Shown here one piece after another: positions 1-12,036 of a stretch of DNA of 64,000 nt. This DNA is from Jeotgalibacillus alimentarius (GTDB lineage Bacteria; Bacillota; Bacilli; Bacillales; Jeotgalibacillaceae): contig NZ_JXRQ01000017.1 in NCBI RefSeq assembly GCF_000829445.1, positions 434,001 through 498,000 of the forward strand, in the 5' to 3' direction. Numbering within the stretch: the first letter of the stretch is position 1; each line of letters opens with the position of its first letter. The notes under the pieces were generated by a model, which saw only the letters and a program-made list of their open reading frames with translations, was not told the origin of the DNA and ran no database searches. Both the position numbers and the translations under genes were made by a program.

Positions 1-40
1 GGAAACACGTTCAAAAATTCTTGCGGATTTTAAAGGCTGA
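1..40 (+). CDS. 3' end of an upstream gene, probably dxr
   Basis: The first bases read as an open frame ending ETRSKILADFKG and a TGA stop at 38-40. Only twelve codons are present, so the sequence cannot identify the protein. In Bacillales the gene directly before rasP and proS is dxr (1-deoxy-D-xylulose-5-phosphate reductoisomerase), and that synteny is the only basis for the guess. Confidence 0.4.
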   Translation, partial: ETRSKILADFKG

Positions 41-64
41 AACTGCCACCTGTTTTTTATAACG

Positions 65-73
65 TGCTACAAT
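65..73 (+). promoter_or_regulatory. Possible extended -10 promoter for rasP
   Basis: TGCTACAAT is an extended -10 element (TG-N-TACAAT) about 50 bp before the rasP start. No convincing -35 is seen 17 bp upstream. It would give rasP-proS-polC its own start in addition to readthrough from upstream. Confidence 0.35.
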
Positions 74-125
74 GGGTTAAAGTCCGGTTTCACGGGACAT
101 AACAATGTAAAAGGTGGTTGTGACG

Positions 126-1400
126 ATGAATTCTGTCATCGCATTTATAATAATTTTTGGGGCGCTTGTATTCTTCCATGAACTCGGACACTTTGTGTTT
201 GCAAAAAGAGCAGGCATTCTCTGCCGTGAATTTGCAATCGGGATGGGACCGAAAATACTTGCCTTCAAAAAGAATGAGACGCAGTATACACTTCGTCTGC
301 TTCCGATCGGCGGATATGTAAGAATGGCCGGAGAAGATGCAGAAATGCTTGAATTAAAACCTGGCTTCAGAGCAGGTCTGATTCTTGGAGAGAATGAAAA
401 GGTAAAAAAAGTAATTTTAAATAATAAAGACCGCTACCCTGATCTTCGCGTTGTTGAAGTAGCTGACGCAGACCTTGATAAAGAATTATATATTAAAGGG
501 TATGAAGAGGGAGAAGAAACACTTCAAACATTTACGCTTTCCGAAAAAGCCGTATTTATTGAGGACGGGGTGGAAACACAGATTGCACCGTGGGATAGAC
601 AGTTCAACTCGAAAAAGCTTTATCAGCGTTTTCTGACAATCTTTGCGGGTCCTGCGATGAACTTTGTTTTAGCCTTTGTCGTACTGGCAGTACTGGCTAT
701 GCTTGCTGGTGTGCCGAATGAAGAACCGATATTGGGTGATGTCATTGAAGGTGATCCTGCCAGTGAAGCGGGGCTTCAGCAGGGGGACGTAGTAACATCG
801 ATTGCCGGAAAGGAAATTACAACTTGGACAGATCTTACTGATATTATCAGTGATTCTCCCGGAGAGGAATTGACGGTAGACGTTGTAAGAGGCGGTCAGC
901 CGCTATCATTTGAAGTAACGCCAAGAGTGGAAGTTTACGAAAATGGTGATGAAGAGATCAGACAGGGAATCATGGGCGTATATAATGACCTGATCGAGTC
1001 ACCGAGTATCTTCCAAAGCATTGCATATGGCGCTGAACGTACTTATGAATTTACTGTATTGATTTTTGATCTGCTTGGACAATTAGTTACAGGCCAATTT
1101 TCAATTGATGCCTTAGCGGGTCCTGTCGGAATCTATAAAAATACAGAACAAGTTGCAGCAGCGGGTGTTTATCAGCTGATGCAGTGGGGTGCGGTATTGA
1201 GTATTAATCTCGGTATCATGAACCTGCTTCCGCTTCCTGCCCTTGATGGAGGCAGATTATTATTCTTCGGTGTGGAAGCGCTGCGCGGAAAACCGATTGA
1301 CCGTCAAAAAGAAGGAATGGTTCATTTTGTCGGTTTTGCATTACTCATGCTTTTGATGATCGTTGTTACATGGAACGACATTCAGAGATATTTCTTATAA
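126..1400 (+). CDS. rasP: Site-2 intramembrane zinc metalloprotease RasP/RseP
   Basis: This is a membrane-embedded site-2 protease of 424 residues, the usual family length. In Bacillus it cleaves anti-sigma factors such as RsiW and remnant signal peptides. The first membrane segment carries the zinc motif HELGH (H18-E19-H22). A PDZ domain follows around 205-275, and the second active-site motif [11 protein letters not shown] has D374 as third zinc ligand. The C-terminus WNDIQRYFL matches the family closely. I place the start at ATG 126, eight bases after AAGGTGG, rather than the GTG at 114, which lies inside that ribosome-binding site. It is followed 22 bp later by proS. Confidence 0.96.
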   Translation: MNSVIAFIIIFGALVFFHELGHFVFAKRAGILCREFAIGMGPKILAFKKNETQYTLRLLPIGGYVRMAGEDAEMLELKPGFRAGLILGENEKVKKVILNNKDRYPDLRVVEVADADLDKELYIKGYEEGEETLQTFTLSEKAVFIEDGVETQIAPWDRQFNSKKLYQRFLTIFAGPAMNFVLAFVVLAVLAMLAGVPNEEPILGDVIEGDPASEAGLQQGDVVTSIAGKEITTWTDLTDIISDSPGEELTVDVVRGGQPLSFEVTPRVEVYENGDEEIRQGIMGVYNDLIESPSIFQSIAYGAERTYEFTVLIFDLLGQLVTGQFSIDALAGPVGIYKNTEQVAAAGVYQLMQWGAVLSINLGIMNLLPLPALDGGRLLFFGVEALRGKPIDRQKEGMVHFVGFALLMLLMIVVTWNDIQRYFL

Positions 1401-1422
1401 CAGAGAGTTAGAGGTGCTAGTT

Positions 1423-3138
1423 ATGAAACAAAGTCAAACGTTAATCCCAACTTTAAAAGAAACGCCTGCAGAAGCTGATGTTAAAAGTCATCAGCTTCTG
1501 CTGAGAGCGGGCTATATCAGACAAAACGCCAGCGGTATATATTCTTTTCTTCCTTTAGGCAAAAAGGTCCTTCAGAAAGTGGAGAACATTATCCGTGAGG
1601 AAATGAACGCAGCAGGCGGTGTGGAAATGCTGATGCCGGCTCTGCAGCCTGCTGAACTATGGGAAGAATCAGGCAGATGGTTCACATACGGGCCCGAATT
1701 AATGCGTATGAGAGACCGCCATGAACGCGAATTCGCACTTGGTGCCACGCATGAAGAAATGATTACGAGTCTGCTTAGAGATGAAGTGAAATCTTATAAG
1801 CGTCTTCCGCTAACGCTATATCAGATCCAGACAAAATACCGTGACGAAAAGCGTCCAAGATTCGGATTGCTGCGGGGACGTGAATTCCTGATGAAGGATG
1901 CTTATTCATTCCACGCATCTCAGGAAAGCCTCGATGAAGCATACGATAAACTGTTTGAAGCTTATAAAAACATTTTCAGAAGATGCGGCCTGAATTTCCG
2001 TGCAGTACTGGCTGATTCAGGAGCCATCGGAGGAAAGGACAACCATGAATTCATGGTCCTTTCTGAGATTGGTGAAGATACAATCGCTTATTCTGATTCA
2101 TCTGATTATGCTGCAAACCTTGAAATGGCTGCAGTTAATAAGCAGTATGATAAGCAGAGCCCGAGCGGTAAGGAAAAAGAAGAAGTATCCACACCAGATC
2201 AAAAGTCGATTGAAGCAGTAGCAGATTTCTTTGGAACGGATAAAGAAAACACTGTAAAGTCAATGCTCTTTATCGTTGATGAAAAACCTGTACTTGTTTT
2301 AGTCCGCGGTGACCATGAAGTGAACGAGGTGAAAGTGAAAAATGCTGTGAATGGCCGTGTTGCAGAGCTTGCTACAGAAGAACAGGCGATACAATATACG
2401 GGCGTGAAGCCAGGTTCAATCGGACCGGTTGGACTATCTGAAGATGTCACTGTCATTGCAGACAATGCCGTTGAAGCAATGGGTGACATCGTTGCAGGCG
2501 CTAACAAAGAAGGCATTCACTTTAAGTACCTTCAGGCAGGAAGAGATTTTGAAGTATCTCAGTATGCCGATATCCGTGTCGTTGTAGAAGGTGATCCTTC
2601 TCCTGATGGGGTTGGCACGATTAAGTTTGCACGCGGAATTGAAGTAGGACATGTATTCAAATTGGGAACTGTATACAGTGAACCGATGAATGCAACAATT
2701 CTTGATGAAAACGGCCGTTCAAACCCGATGATCATGGGTTGTTACGGTATTGGTGTATCCCGTACATTAGCGGCTATGGCTGAGCAGTTTAATGATGAAA
2801 ATGGTCTGATCTGGCCGGGCAATATTGCGCCATATGATGTTCATCTGATCGCAGTGAACATGAAGGATGAAGTTCAGGCACAGACAGCTGAAGAACTTTA
2901 CAAGCTATTAACTGATTACCGTTATGATGTGCTGCTTGATGACCGAAAAGAACGTGCAGGTGTAAAATTTGCAGATTCTGATCTGATGGGGCTGCCTGTA
3001 CGAATCACTGTAGGCAAGCGCGCTTCAGAAGGTATCGTAGAAATTAAAATCAGAAGCAACGGCGAATCATATGAAGTTCAAAAAGAAGAGTTAACAGACA
3101 AACTTCAGGAGATTTTCCGCCAGCTTTCTAATGAATAA
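1423..3138 (+). CDS. proS: Prolyl-tRNA synthetase, bacterial type
   Basis: Charges tRNA-Pro with proline in the cytoplasm. The 571 residues match the bacterial-type enzyme with an editing insertion. A class II catalytic core in the N-terminal half ([19 protein letters not shown] region) is split by a YbaK-like editing domain around residues 230-400, followed by the rest of the core (CYGIGVSRT) and an anticodon-binding domain at the C-terminus. The start is ATG 1423 behind GAGGTG; an earlier in-frame ATG at 1363 lies inside rasP and lacks a ribosome-binding site. There is no room for a T-box leader, so it appears to be co-transcribed with rasP. Confidence 0.96.
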   Translation: MKQSQTLIPTLKETPAEADVKSHQLLLRAGYIRQNASGIYSFLPLGKKVLQKVENIIREEMNAAGGVEMLMPALQPAELWEESGRWFTYGPELMRMRDRHEREFALGATHEEMITSLLRDEVKSYKRLPLTLYQIQTKYRDEKRPRFGLLRGREFLMKDAYSFHASQESLDEAYDKLFEAYKNIFRRCGLNFRAVLADSGAIGGKDNHEFMVLSEIGEDTIAYSDSSDYAANLEMAAVNKQYDKQSPSGKEKEEVSTPDQKSIEAVADFFGTDKENTVKSMLFIVDEKPVLVLVRGDHEVNEVKVKNAVNGRVAELATEEQAIQYTGVKPGSIGPVGLSEDVTVIADNAVEAMGDIVAGANKEGIHFKYLQAGRDFEVSQYADIRVVVEGDPSPDGVGTIKFARGIEVGHVFKLGTVYSEPMNATILDENGRSNPMIMGCYGIGVSRTLAAMAEQFNDENGLIWPGNIAPYDVHLIAVNMKDEVQAQTAEELYKLLTDYRYDVLLDDRKERAGVKFADSDLMGLPVRITVGKRASEGIVEIKIRSNGESYEVQKEELTDKLQEIFRQLSNE

Positions 3139-3160
3139 TCCTGAAAACTTTTAAAACCTG

Positions 3161-3182
3161 AGGCTGGTGCATGCACCAGCCT
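3161..3182 (+). terminator. 22-bp perfect palindrome between proS and polC
   Basis: The two 11-base arms (AGGCTGGTGCA and its complement) form an uninterrupted palindrome, which can fold as a GC-rich hairpin. The downstream T-tract (TTTGCTGTC) is poor, so it may be a weak terminator or an attenuating or processing hairpin between proS and polC. It ends 14 bases before the polC ribosome-binding site. Confidence 0.55.
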
Positions 3183-3206
3183 TTGCTGTCTCAAAAAGGA
3201 GGAAAC

Positions 3207-6200
3207 ATGAGTACTGATTTATCAAAAAAGGAAAAGTTCCGGCTGTTACTGACTCAATTGGATATGACGGGTGATCTGTACGCGGATCATTTTGAAGGTG
3301 CAGAAATTGAAAAGCTTGCAGTACACAAAAAAGATAAGAAGTGGCACTTTGTGTTCGGGCTCCGGACTGTTGTGCCCTGCAAGGTAATGAAAGACTTTAC
3401 AGTCAGGCTGAATCAGTCATTTCAGCATATAGCAGATGTATCTTTTACGATCCGCCACGAAAACGCTGATGTCAGTGCGGAAACAGTGCTTGATTACTGG
3501 GAAACGTGTCTTGAGGAACTGCAGGGCATTGCACCGCCTCTACTGAAGCTTCTGACTGTGCAAAAGCCTGAAGTGAACGGCAATAAAATTACGATTAAAG
3601 TGTCAAATGAGACCGAGGGTTCACAAATAAAAAATAAGTATGCTGATATTTTGAACAGTGCATTTGAAAAATGGGGATTCGGTCCGTTTGTGCTGCATAC
3701 TGAAGTATCACAGGATGATTCAAATGAAGAGTATGAGGCATTTGTTGAATCCAAGAGAAAAGAAGAAGAAGAATGGGCAAAGCAGGCACTTGTTGAAATG
3801 CAGAAGCTTGAAGATCAGAAGAATGCAGCTGACATACACACCGGTCCGGTTGCAATCGGGTATTCAATTAAACCGGATGAACCTGTAGCCATTAAGACGA
3901 TTCAGGAAGAAGAGCGTAAAATTGCTGTTCAGGGACTTGTTTTTGATGCTGAAGTGAAAGAACTCAGAAGCGGAAGGTCATTATTGACATTCAAAGTGAC
4001 TGATTATACTGATTCAATCCTTGTGAAGATGTTTTCTAGGGATAAAGAGGATGCAGCGATTATGCAGCAGCTTAAAAAAGGCATGTGGGTCAGAGCAAAA
4101 GGTTCTATTCAAAACGATACTTTTGTCAGAGACCTTGTCATGATCGCGCAGGATGTAATGGAAATCCAGCCGGTACTCAGACAGGATACCTCTGAAGAAA
4201 AACGTGTTGAACTTCATCTGCACACACCTATGAGTCAGATGGACGCTGTGTCATCCGTTTCTTCCCTTGTTTCACAGGCGAGTAAATGGGGACATAAAGC
4301 AATAGCAATCACAGATCACGCAGTCGCCCAGTCATACCCTGAAGCTCACGCGGCCGGTGCGAAAAATGATATTAAAATTTTGTACGGGCTTGAAGCAAAT
4401 CTTGTGGATGATGGTGTCCCGATTGCTTATAACACTGCGGACAGAGATCTTGAAACTGAATCCTATATTGTTTTTGACGTTGAAACAACCGGATTATCAG
4501 CCGTTTACGATAAAATTATTGAACTTGCTGCGGTGAAAGTAAGAGAAGGGGAGATTATAGACCGGTTTGAACGGTTTGCAAATCCTCATCATCCTCTGTC
4601 AGCTACTACCATTAACCTGACAGGGATCACAGATGATATGGTCAGGGATGCACCTGAAATTGAAGATGTATTAGCTGATTTTAACGAGTGGTGCGGTCAG
4701 GATACGCTCGTTGCACATAATGCTTCATTTGATATGGGCTTTTTAAATGTCGGCTATAAACGGGCAGGGATGGATAAAGCCTCAAACCCTGTCATTGATA
4801 CACTTGAACTTGCGAGATTTCTACACCCGGAATTCAAAAATCACCGTCTGAACACGCTCGCAAAAAAGTTTGACGTTGAACTTACTCAGCATCACCGTGC
4901 GATATTTGATGCGGAGGCAACCGGCTATATCCTTGCAAGGCTTTTAAAAGAAGCAAAAGAAAAGGGCATTACAAACCATAACCAGCTCAACGATTATATG
5001 GGTGAAGGTGATGCGTTCAAACGGGCAAGACCAAATCACATTACGATCCTTGCTAAGACTCAGGCTGGTTTGAAAAATCTGTTTAAGCTGGTATCCATCT
5101 CACACCTGGAATACTTTTACCGTGTCCCCCGTATTCCGAGATCTCTGTTGAATAAGCATAGAGAAGGCTTACTGATCGGTTCGGCATGTGACAAGGGTGA
5201 GATTTTTGAGGGGATGATGCAGAAGTCTCCTGAAGAAGTAGAAGAGCTTGCTGATTTCTATGATTATATTGAAGTGCAGCCACCTGCAGCTTATCAGCAT
5301 CTGATAGATTTGGAGTTAGTAAGAGATGAAAAGAATCTGAAGGAAATCATTCAAAAGGTTGTGGATTTCGCAGATAAAATGAATATTCCGGCGGTTGCTA
5401 CAGGAAATGTTCATTATGTAAATGAAGAAGATAAAATTTACAGAGAGATACTGATCGCATCACAGGGTGGGGCGAATCCGTTGAATCGTCATAAACTGCC
5501 TGATGTACATTTCAGAACGACAAATGAAATGCTTGATGCTTTTTCATTTATCGGTAAAGATAAGGCAAAAGAAATTGTTATTGATAATACAAATAAAATT
5601 GCTGACATGATTGAAGACGTCACACCAATTAAAGATGAACTTTATACACCTAAAATTGAAGGTGCAGATGAAGAGATGCGTGAAATGAGTTATGGGATGG
5701 CGCGCAGCATCTATGGAGACGAGCTGCCTGAGATTGTTGAAGCGAGACTTGAAAAAGAATTAAAGAGTATAATCGGGCATGGTTTCGCCGTTATTTACCT
5801 GATCTCTCATAAGCTTGTTAAAAAATCGCTGATTGACGGTTATCTGGTAGGATCACGTGGATCTGTCGGCTCTTCATTTGTTGCAACGATGACAGAGATC
5901 ACTGAGGTGAATCCGCTGCCGCCTCATTATGTCTGTCCTGAATGCAAGCAGTCTGAGTTCTTTAATGACGGCTCAGTCGGTTCAGGGTTTGACCTTGACG
6001 ATAAGGATTGTCCTCAGTGTAACGTTCCATTAATAAAAGACGGCCAGGACATCCCGTTTGAGACGTTCCTTGGATTTAAAGGAGATAAGGTGCCTGATAT
6101 TGACCTTAACTTCAGTGGTGAATATCAGCCTGTTGCCCACAACTATACTAAAGTGCTCTTTGGTGAAGATTATGTATACCGCGCAGGAACAATCGGCACT

Positions 6201-7514
6201 GTAGCAGATAAGACAGCTTTCGGTTACGTGAAAGGATATGCAGGTGACAATAATCTGCACTTTAGAGGTGCTGAGGTTGAAAGACTTGCAGGCGGATGTA
6301 CCGGAGTAAAACGGACAACCGGTCAGCACCCCGGCGGTATTATTGTTGTCCCGGACTACATGGATATTTATGACTTTACACCAATACAGTTCCCGGCAAA
6401 TGCAAGTGAATCAGAATGGAAAACCACGCACTTCGACTTCCACTCTATTCATGATAATCTGTTAAAACTCGATATTCTCGGTCACGATGATCCGACTGTG
6501 ATCAGAATGCTGCAGGATCTCTCAGGGATAGATCCTAAAACAATTCCAACAGATGATCCTGAAGTGATGAAGATCTTCAGTGGTACTGAATCACTCGGGG
6601 TGACTGAAGAACAAATCATGTGTAAAACCGGTACACTCGGTATTCCGGAGTTCGGTACACGGTTTGTTAGGCAGATGCTTGAAGATACGAAGCCGACAAC
6701 ATTTTCTGAGCTTGTTCAGATCTCAGGTCTGTCCCACGGTACAGATGTATGGCTTGGAAATGCGCAGGAACTGATTCATAACGGGATATGTGAACTGTCT
6801 GACGTAATCGGGTGCCGTGATGATATTATGGTATACCTGATCTATCAGGGGCTGGAGCCTTCACTGGCATTTAAAATTATGGAATTTGTCCGTAAAGGAA
6901 AGGGTCTTTCTCCTGAATGGGAAGAGGATATGAAGAATAATGGTGTGCCGGACTGGTATATTGATTCATGTAAAAAAATCAAGTACATGTTCCCTAAAGC
7001 CCACGCAGCCGCATATGTATTGATGGCAGTGAGAATCGCTTATTTCAAAGTGCACCATCCGATTATGTACTATGCTGCATACTTTACAGTCAGAGCTGAA
7101 GACTTTGATCTTGAAGCGATGGCAGCGGGATCCCAGGCGATCAAAGCTAAGATTGAAGGGATCAATGCAAAAGGACTAGATGCTGCTCCGAAAGAAAAAA
7201 GTTTGCTGACTGTACTTGAACTTTGTCTCGAAATGGTGGAGAGAGGGTATACTTTTAAACAGGTGGACCTATACAAATCTGACGCCAAAGAGTTTAAAAT
7301 TGAAGGCAGCTCTCTGATCCCCCCGTTTAATGCAATACCGGGCCTTGGAACAAATGCAGCGATCAATATCGTTGAAGCAAGGAAAAACGGTGAGTTTTTA
7401 TCGAAGGAGGATCTTCAGAAGCGCGGTAAAGTATCCAAGACGATTATCGAATATCTCGACGCACAGGGATGCCTTGCCGGACTGCCTGATCAGAACCAGT
7501 TATCGCTGTTTTAA
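3207..7514 (+). CDS. polC: DNA polymerase III PolC, Gram-positive type
   Basis: The replicative DNA polymerase of low-GC Gram-positives, 1435 residues, close to the 1437 of B. subtilis. In order: an N-terminal domain and an OB fold, a PHP domain ([14 protein letters not shown] near residue 334) interrupted by a DEDD 3'-5' exonuclease (FDVETTG near 422), a zinc-binding element (CPEC...CPQC, about 909-944), and the palm with catalytic aspartates in [10 protein letters not shown] (about 962-971). It ends in QLSLF, a sliding-clamp-binding peptide. The start is ATG 3207 behind AAAAGGAGG; the in-frame ATG at 3171 lies in the upstream palindrome. Confidence 0.98.
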   Translation: MSTDLSKKEKFRLLLTQLDMTGDLYADHFEGAEIEKLAVHKKDKKWHFVFGLRTVVPCKVMKDFTVRLNQSFQHIADVSFTIRHENADVSAETVLDYWETCLEELQGIAPPLLKLLTVQKPEVNGNKITIKVSNETEGSQIKNKYADILNSAFEKWGFGPFVLHTEVSQDDSNEEYEAFVESKRKEEEEWAKQALVEMQKLEDQKNAADIHTGPVAIGYSIKPDEPVAIKTIQEEERKIAVQGLVFDAEVKELRSGRSLLTFKVTDYTDSILVKMFSRDKEDAAIMQQLKKGMWVRAKGSIQNDTFVRDLVMIAQDVMEIQPVLRQDTSEEKRVELHLHTPMSQMDAVSSVSSLVSQASKWGHKAIAITDHAVAQSYPEAHAAGAKNDIKILYGLEANLVDDGVPIAYNTADRDLETESYIVFDVETTGLSAVYDKIIELAAVKVREGEIIDRFERFANPHHPLSATTINLTGITDDMVRDAPEIEDVLADFNEWCGQDTLVAHNASFDMGFLNVGYKRAGMDKASNPVIDTLELARFLHPEFKNHRLNTLAKKFDVELTQHHRAIFDAEATGYILARLLKEAKEKGITNHNQLNDYMGEGDAFKRARPNHITILAKTQAGLKNLFKLVSISHLEYFYRVPRIPRSLLNKHREGLLIGSACDKGEIFEGMMQKSPEEVEELADFYDYIEVQPPAAYQHLIDLELVRDEKNLKEIIQKVVDFADKMNIPAVATGNVHYVNEEDKIYREILIASQGGANPLNRHKLPDVHFRTTNEMLDAFSFIGKDKAKEIVIDNTNKIADMIEDVTPIKDELYTPKIEGADEEMREMSYGMARSIYGDELPEIVEARLEKELKSIIGHGFAVIYLISHKLVKKSLIDGYLVGSRGSVGSSFVATMTEITEVNPLPPHYVCPECKQSEFFNDGSVGSGFDLDDKDCPQCNVPLIKDGQDIPFETFLGFKGDKVPDIDLNFSGEYQPVAHNYTKVLFGEDYVYRAGTIGTVADKTAFGYVKGYAGDNNLHFRGAEVERLAGGCTGVKRTTGQHPGGIIVVPDYMDIYDFTPIQFPANASESEWKTTHFDFHSIHDNLLKLDILGHDDPTVIRMLQDLSGIDPKTIPTDDPEVMKIFSGTESLGVTEEQIMCKTGTLGIPEFGTRFVRQMLEDTKPTTFSELVQISGLSHGTDVWLGNAQELIHNGICELSDVIGCRDDIMVYLIYQGLEPSLAFKIMEFVRKGKGLSPEWEEDMKNNGVPDWYIDSCKKIKYMFPKAHAAAYVLMAVRIAYFKVHHPIMYYAAYFTVRAEDFDLEAMAAGSQAIKAKIEGINAKGLDAAPKEKSLLTVLELCLEMVERGYTFKQVDLYKSDAKEFKIEGSSLIPPFNAIPGLGTNAAINIVEARKNGEFLSKEDLQKRGKVSKTIIEYLDAQGCLAGLPDQNQLSLF

Positions 7515-7519
7515 GCGAT

Positions 7520-7548
7520 TTGCACGGGTTCGCAATATATGGTATTAT
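7520..7548 (+). promoter_or_regulatory. Sigma-A promoter of the rimP-nusA operon
   Basis: TTGCAC (7520-7525), a 17-bp spacer and TATTAT (7543-7548) lie immediately after the polC stop. The transcript would start near 7555 and carry a leader of about 95 nt before rimP. Confidence 0.8.
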
Positions 7549-7580
7549 ATTCACGGAAATGTTTTAGATAACTCTGACGT

Positions 7581-7609
7581 CAAAAGAGTGGGTGCCGCCC
7601 GCTCTTTTG
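7581..7609 (+). terminator. Leader hairpin with interrupted T-tract before rimP-nusA (likely attenuator)
   Basis: CAAAAGAGTGGG pairs with CCCGCTCTTTTG around a 5-base loop, giving a 12-bp stem with one G-U pair. The following bases, TGTGTTGTTTC, are an interrupted T-tract. The hairpin sits between the promoter and rimP, so it must be read through to express nusA. NusA-dependent termination in the leader of this operon is reported for B. subtilis NusA autoregulation. The same role here is inferred from position and the weak T-tract. Confidence 0.7.
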
Positions 7610-7650
7610 TGTTGTTTCAGGCATTTTTCAGAGAATAATGGAGGAAACAG

Positions 7651-8118
7651 ATGAGTAAAATTACTGAACTAACTGAAGAACTTGTAAACCCAATTCTAGA
7701 AGATATGAACCTTGAACTAGTAGATGTGGAGTTTGTGAAGGAAGGGTCTAACTGGTTTCTCCGCGTATTCATTGATAAAGAACCCGGCGTTGATATTGAA
7801 GAGTGCGGGATTGTCAGTGAACGCCTGAGCGAAAAACTGGATGAACTGGATCCGATTCAGCAGAACTATTTTCTTGAAGTCTCGTCTCCAGGTGCTGAGC
7901 GCCCTCTGAAAAAGGAAAAAGACTTTCATAACGCAATTGGCAAACAGGTGTATGTCAAAACCTATGAACCAATCGAAGGAATGAAAGAAATTGAAGGCGT
8001 ACTGGACAAATATGATGGAGATTCATTAACGATAAATGTAACCATCAAAACGAGAAAAAAAGAAGTAACAGTTCCGAAAGACAAAGTAGCAAAAGCCAGA
8101 CTGGCCGTTACATTTTAA
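7651..8118 (+). CDS. rimP: Ribosome maturation factor RimP (YlxS)
   Basis: Cytoplasmic factor for late 30S subunit assembly. The 155 residues show the two-domain family pattern: an N-terminal alpha/beta domain with the conserved stretch [12 protein letters not shown] (residues about 75-86) and a C-terminal SH3-like barrel. It is the first gene of the rimP-nusA-ylxR-ylxQ-infB-ylxP-rbfA operon and has a GGAGG ribosome-binding site before ATG 7651. Confidence 0.95.
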   Translation: MSKITELTEELVNPILEDMNLELVDVEFVKEGSNWFLRVFIDKEPGVDIEECGIVSERLSEKLDELDPIQQNYFLEVSSPGAERPLKKEKDFHNAIGKQVYVKTYEPIEGMKEIEGVLDKYDGDSLTINVTIKTRKKEVTVPKDKVAKARLAVTF

Positions 8119-8139
8119 CAGGTGAAAGGAGAGAAAAGA

Positions 8140-9264
8140 ATGAGTACTGAATTACTTGATGCGCTGGTATACCTTGAAAAGGAAAAGGGTATTGACCGCG
8201 ATGTGCTGATCGATGCGATTGAAGCAGCACTTGTATCTGCTTATAAGCGCAATTTTAATCAGGCACAAAACGTACGGGTTGACCTTAACCTTGATAACGG
8301 GTCAATGCGCGTATTTGCAAGGAAAGAAGTAGTGGATGAAGTATTTGATTCACGCCTTGAAATCTCAATAGACGATGCTCATGAAATCGACCCTGCTTAT
8401 GAAGTGGGAGATATCGTAGAGCTTGAAGTAACACCGCGTGATTTTGGACGTATTGCAGCCCAGACTGCCAAGCAGGTAGTTACGCAGCGTGTTAGAGAAG
8501 CAGAGCGCGGCATTATTTATACTGAATTTGTTGACCGTGAAGATGATATTATGACAGGTATTGTTCAGCGTCAGGACCACAGGTTTATTTATGTGGCACT
8601 CGGCAAGATTGAAGCCCTGCTTCCACTGAATGAGCAGATGCCTAACGAATCATATAAACCGCACGATCGCATTAAAGTGTATATTACTAAGGTTGAAAGA
8701 ACGACTAAAGGACCTCAGATCTTCGTATCAAGAACGCACCCTGGTCTTTTAAAGCGCCTGTTTGAAATTGAAGTGCCGGAAATTTTCGATGGGACGGTTG
8801 AGATCAAGTCAGTGTCACGCGAAGCCGGTGACCGTTCGAAGATCTCTGTTCACTCTGATAATGAAGAGGTTGACGCTGTAGGAGCCTGCGTTGGTGCAAA
8901 AGGCGGCCGCGTTCAGGCAATCGTCAATGAATTAAAAGGCGAAAAGATAGATATTGTAGAGTGGTCAGAAGATCCGACAATCTTTGTTGCCAACGCACTG
9001 AGCCCGTCAAAAGTTGTTGATGTGCAGGTGAATGAAGAAGATAAGGCTACAACTGTTGTAGTACCTGATTATCAGCTGTCACTTGCGATTGGTAAGCGCG
9101 GTCAGAATGCAAGACTTGCAGCAAAGCTGACAGGCTGGAAAATCGATATTAAGAGTGAAACTGATGCACGCGAAATGGGAATCTTCCCGCGTGATGATCA
9201 ACCGCTTTTCTCAGATGAAGATATGGAAAATTCATTCTCATATCCGGAAGATGACATCGAGTAA
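8140..9264 (+). CDS. nusA: Transcription termination/antitermination factor NusA
   Basis: Binds RNA polymerase and modulates pausing and intrinsic termination. It has 374 residues: an N-terminal RNAP-binding domain, an S1 domain around 135-200, then two KH domains (GACVGAKGGRVQ from 248, LAIGKRGQNARLAAK from 315). It lacks the C-terminal acidic repeats of proteobacterial NusA, as usual in Bacillales. I choose ATG 8140 after AAAGGAGAG; a GTG at 8122 is inside the ribosome-binding region. The leader hairpin at 7581-7609 suggests autoregulation. Confidence 0.97.
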   Translation: MSTELLDALVYLEKEKGIDRDVLIDAIEAALVSAYKRNFNQAQNVRVDLNLDNGSMRVFARKEVVDEVFDSRLEISIDDAHEIDPAYEVGDIVELEVTPRDFGRIAAQTAKQVVTQRVREAERGIIYTEFVDREDDIMTGIVQRQDHRFIYVALGKIEALLPLNEQMPNESYKPHDRIKVYITKVERTTKGPQIFVSRTHPGLLKRLFEIEVPEIFDGTVEIKSVSREAGDRSKISVHSDNEEVDAVGACVGAKGGRVQAIVNELKGEKIDIVEWSEDPTIFVANALSPSKVVDVQVNEEDKATTVVVPDYQLSLAIGKRGQNARLAAKLTGWKIDIKSETDAREMGIFPRDDQPLFSDEDMENSFSYPEDDIE

Positions 9265-9278
9265 AGGAGTTCATTCAA

Positions 9279-9554
9279 GTGACAAAAAAACGTAAAATAC
9301 CTTTACGAAAATGTGTTGCAACGCATGAAATGAAAGAGAAAAAAGAAATGATCCGGATCGTCCGTTCAAAAGAAGGGGTCGTTTCAATTGATCTTACTGG
9401 AAAGAAATCAGGACGTGGCGCATACTTATCTAAAGATAAAGATGCGATATTAAAAGCTCAAAAGAAAAATGTATTATCAAGCCACTTAGAAGCAGAAGTA
9501 CCGGACGAGCTGTACAACGAGCTTCTTGAATTAGTGGAAGCGGGATCTAAGTAA
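9279..9554 (+). CDS. rnpM: YlxR/RnpM family RNA-binding protein
   Basis: Small basic protein of 91 residues from the YlxR family, recently linked in B. subtilis to modulation of RNase P (RnpM). Family marks are the N-terminal RKCVATHEMKEK and the central GRGAYL. It starts with GTG 9279, preceded by AAAGGAG, and its stop abuts the start of ylxQ, so the two are translationally linked. Confidence 0.9.
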   Translation: MTKKRKIPLRKCVATHEMKEKKEMIRIVRSKEGVVSIDLTGKKSGRGAYLSKDKDAILKAQKKNVLSSHLEAEVPDELYNELLELVEAGSK

Positions 9555-9863
9555 ATGAATCAGCCTAAATGGATGTCATTACTGGGTCTTGCGACTCGGG
9601 CAGGAAAAGTTATATCAGGCGAAGAATTAGTGATAAAAGAGGTCAGGAACAGCAAAGCAAAGCTTGTCCTGCTTTCAGAGGATGCATCAGCAAACACAAC
9701 AAAAAAAGTGACTGATAAAGCATCATTTTATAAAGTTCCGGTCAGAATGGTTAAAGACCGTTATCTGCTCGGACAACTGATTGGCAAGGATGCAAGAGTT
9801 ACCGTTGCAGTACTTGATAAAGGCTTCGCAGATAAACTGATCTCACTGCTCGACGAATCTTAA
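9555..9863 (+). CDS. ylxQ: L7Ae-family ribosomal-type protein YlxQ
   Basis: 102 residues of the L7Ae/L30e/Gadd45 fold, which binds kink-turn RNA. Family features include [15 protein letters not shown] near the N-terminus and the LVLLSEDAS strand. Its start codon directly follows the ylxR stop with no intergenic base, which points to coupling. The physiological RNA target in Bacillales is not fixed; I keep the descriptive name. Confidence 0.9.
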   Translation: MNQPKWMSLLGLATRAGKVISGEELVIKEVRNSKAKLVLLSEDASANTTKKVTDKASFYKVPVRMVKDRYLLGQLIGKDARVTVAVLDKGFADKLISLLDES

Positions 9864-9876
9864 CGGGGGTGAACGA

Positions 9877-12036
9877 ATGAGTAAGGTACGTGTATATGAA
9901 TACGCTAAAAAGCAAAATGTCACCAGTAAAGAAGTAATTGATAAATTAAAAACAATGAATATTGAAGTGAAGAACCATATGGCAGCATTAGAAAATGAGG
10001 CTGTTGCAAAATTGGATAAGGCTTACACAGGCGGACAGGACAAACCTGCAAGCCAGAATAAGCCGCAAAGCCAGAATCGCCCGGCTCAGAACAATCAGCA
10101 AAACCGTGGTAAAGGCGGCGGTCCTCAGGCGAATAACCGCGGAGGTAAAGGCGGACAGGGCAACCAGGGCGGCAAAGGCCGTGGCGGTCAGCAGCGTCCT
10201 GGCCAAAACAGAGGCGGTAAAAACAATCGCAATCAAAAGAACAAGCAGCCTTTCACGCCAACGCCAATGAAGCCAAGAGAGCTTCCTGAAAAAATTACAT
10301 TCACAGAATCATTAACAGTAGCTGAACTTGCTAAGAAGCTTCATAAAGAACCTTCTGAAATTGTGAAAAAGCTGTTCATGGTCGGTGTAATGGCAACAGT
10401 CAATCAGGAACTTGATAAAGATTCAATTGAGCTGATCTGTGATGATTACGGCGTAGCAGTTGAAGAAGAAATTCTGATTGATTCAACAGATCTGGAAACG
10501 TATTTCGATGAAGAATCTGATGCTGATAAGCTTGTTGAGCGTCCATCAGTCGTGACGATCATGGGACACGTTGACCATGGTAAAACAACGCTTCTTGATT
10601 CAATCCGTAAAACAAAAGTAACTGAAGGCGAAGCAGGCGGAATCACGCAGCATATCGGTGCTTATCAGATTGAAAATGACGATAAAAAGATCACGTTCCT
10701 TGATACACCTGGACACGCTGCATTTACAACAATGCGTGCACGTGGTGCGAAGGTAACTGATATCACAATTCTTGTCGTAGCAGCTGATGATGGTGTAATG
10801 CCACAGACAGTTGAAGCGATTAACCACGCTAAAGCTGCTGAAGTTCCGATTATTATCGCCGTGAATAAAATGGACAAGCCGTCAGCTAATCCTGACCGTG
10901 TGATGCAGGAACTGACTGAACACGGGCTTGTACCTGAAGCATGGGGCGGAGACACGATCTTTGTACCAGTATCAGCACTAACCGGCGAAGGTATTGACAG
11001 TCTGCTTGAAATGATCGGTCTTGTATCAGAAGTTGAAGAGCTTAAGGCAGACCCGTCGCGACGTGCAATGGGTACTGTAATTGAAGCGGAACTTGATAAA
11101 GGCCGCGGATCAGTAGCTACACTGCTGGTTCAGGACGGAACACTCCGCGTTGGAGATCCGATCGTTGTCGGTACTACATTCGGACGTGTGCGTGCGATGG
11201 TCAATGATGTTGGCCGCCGTGTGAAAGAAGCAGGCCCTTCAACACCAGTCGAAATCACAGGACTGAATGATGTACCGCTTGCGGGAGACCGTTTTGTTGT
11301 GTTTGAAGATGAGAAAACTGCACGTTCAATCGGTGAATCACGTGCGCAGCAGGCACTTCAGGCTCAGCGCGGAGAAAAAACACGCGTATCGCTTGAGAAC
11401 CTGTTTGAACAAATGAAGCAGGGTGAAATGAAAGACCTGAATGTCATTGTTAAAGGTGACGTGCAAGGTTCAGTCGAAGCCGTTGCTGCTTCACTTCTTA
11501 AGATCGAAGTTGAAGGCGTAAACGTTAAAATTATTCATACAGCAGTAGGTGCCATTACTGAATCAGATATCACACTTGCAGCAGCATCAAATGCGATCGT
11601 GATCGGATTTAATGTACGCCCTGATGCAAACGCGAAGCGTGCAGCAGATGCAGAGCAGGTTGATGTAAGACTTCACAGAATCATTTATAAAGTCATTGAA
11701 GAGATCGAATCAGCAATGACTGGACTGCTTGATCCAGAGTTTGAAGAAAAAGTAATCGGTCAGGCTGAAGTACGTCAGACATTCAAAGTATCAAAAGTTG
11801 GCACAATTGCCGGAAGTTATGTAACTGAAGGTAAAATCACACGTGACAGCGGCGTCAGATTGATCCGCGACGGTATTGTTGTCTTTGAAGGTGAGCTTGA
11901 TACTCTGAAGCGTTATAAAGATGATGCCAAGGAAGTAGCAAAAGGCTATGAGTGCGGTATCACACTTAAAAATTATAATGATGTAAAAGAAGGGGACATT
12001 TTTGAAGCGTTTGTGATGGAAGAAATTAAACGCTAA
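9877..12036 (+). CDS. infB: Translation initiation factor IF-2
   Basis: GTPase that delivers initiator fMet-tRNA to the ribosome; 719 residues. An N-terminal IF2N domain ([20 protein letters not shown]) is followed by a low-complexity linker of Gly, Gln, Asn, Arg and Lys (about 52-125), a second IF2N-like domain, then the G domain with GHVDHGKT at 230-237, DTPGH and NKMDKP, and the C-terminal beta-barrel and fMet-tRNA-binding domains. The linker is biased and short, as in other Bacillales. Its stop overlaps the ylxP start by one base. Confidence 0.98.
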   Translation: MSKVRVYEYAKKQNVTSKEVIDKLKTMNIEVKNHMAALENEAVAKLDKAYTGGQDKPASQNKPQSQNRPAQNNQQNRGKGGGPQANNRGGKGGQGNQGGKGRGGQQRPGQNRGGKNNRNQKNKQPFTPTPMKPRELPEKITFTESLTVAELAKKLHKEPSEIVKKLFMVGVMATVNQELDKDSIELICDDYGVAVEEEILIDSTDLETYFDEESDADKLVERPSVVTIMGHVDHGKTTLLDSIRKTKVTEGEAGGITQHIGAYQIENDDKKITFLDTPGHAAFTTMRARGAKVTDITILVVAADDGVMPQTVEAINHAKAAEVPIIIAVNKMDKPSANPDRVMQELTEHGLVPEAWGGDTIFVPVSALTGEGIDSLLEMIGLVSEVEELKADPSRRAMGTVIEAELDKGRGSVATLLVQDGTLRVGDPIVVGTTFGRVRAMVNDVGRRVKEAGPSTPVEITGLNDVPLAGDRFVVFEDEKTARSIGESRAQQALQAQRGEKTRVSLENLFEQMKQGEMKDLNVIVKGDVQGSVEAVAASLLKIEVEGVNVKIIHTAVGAITESDITLAAASNAIVIGFNVRPDANAKRAADAEQVDVRLHRIIYKVIEEIESAMTGLLDPEFEEKVIGQAEVRQTFKVSKVGTIAGSYVTEGKITRDSGVRLIRDGIVVFEGELDTLKRYKDDAKEVAKGYECGITLKNYNDVKEGDIFEAFVMEEIKR

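Noticed and set aside
1401-1422. T-box leader for proS
   Set aside because: Only 22 bp separate rasP and proS; no leader RNA can fit.
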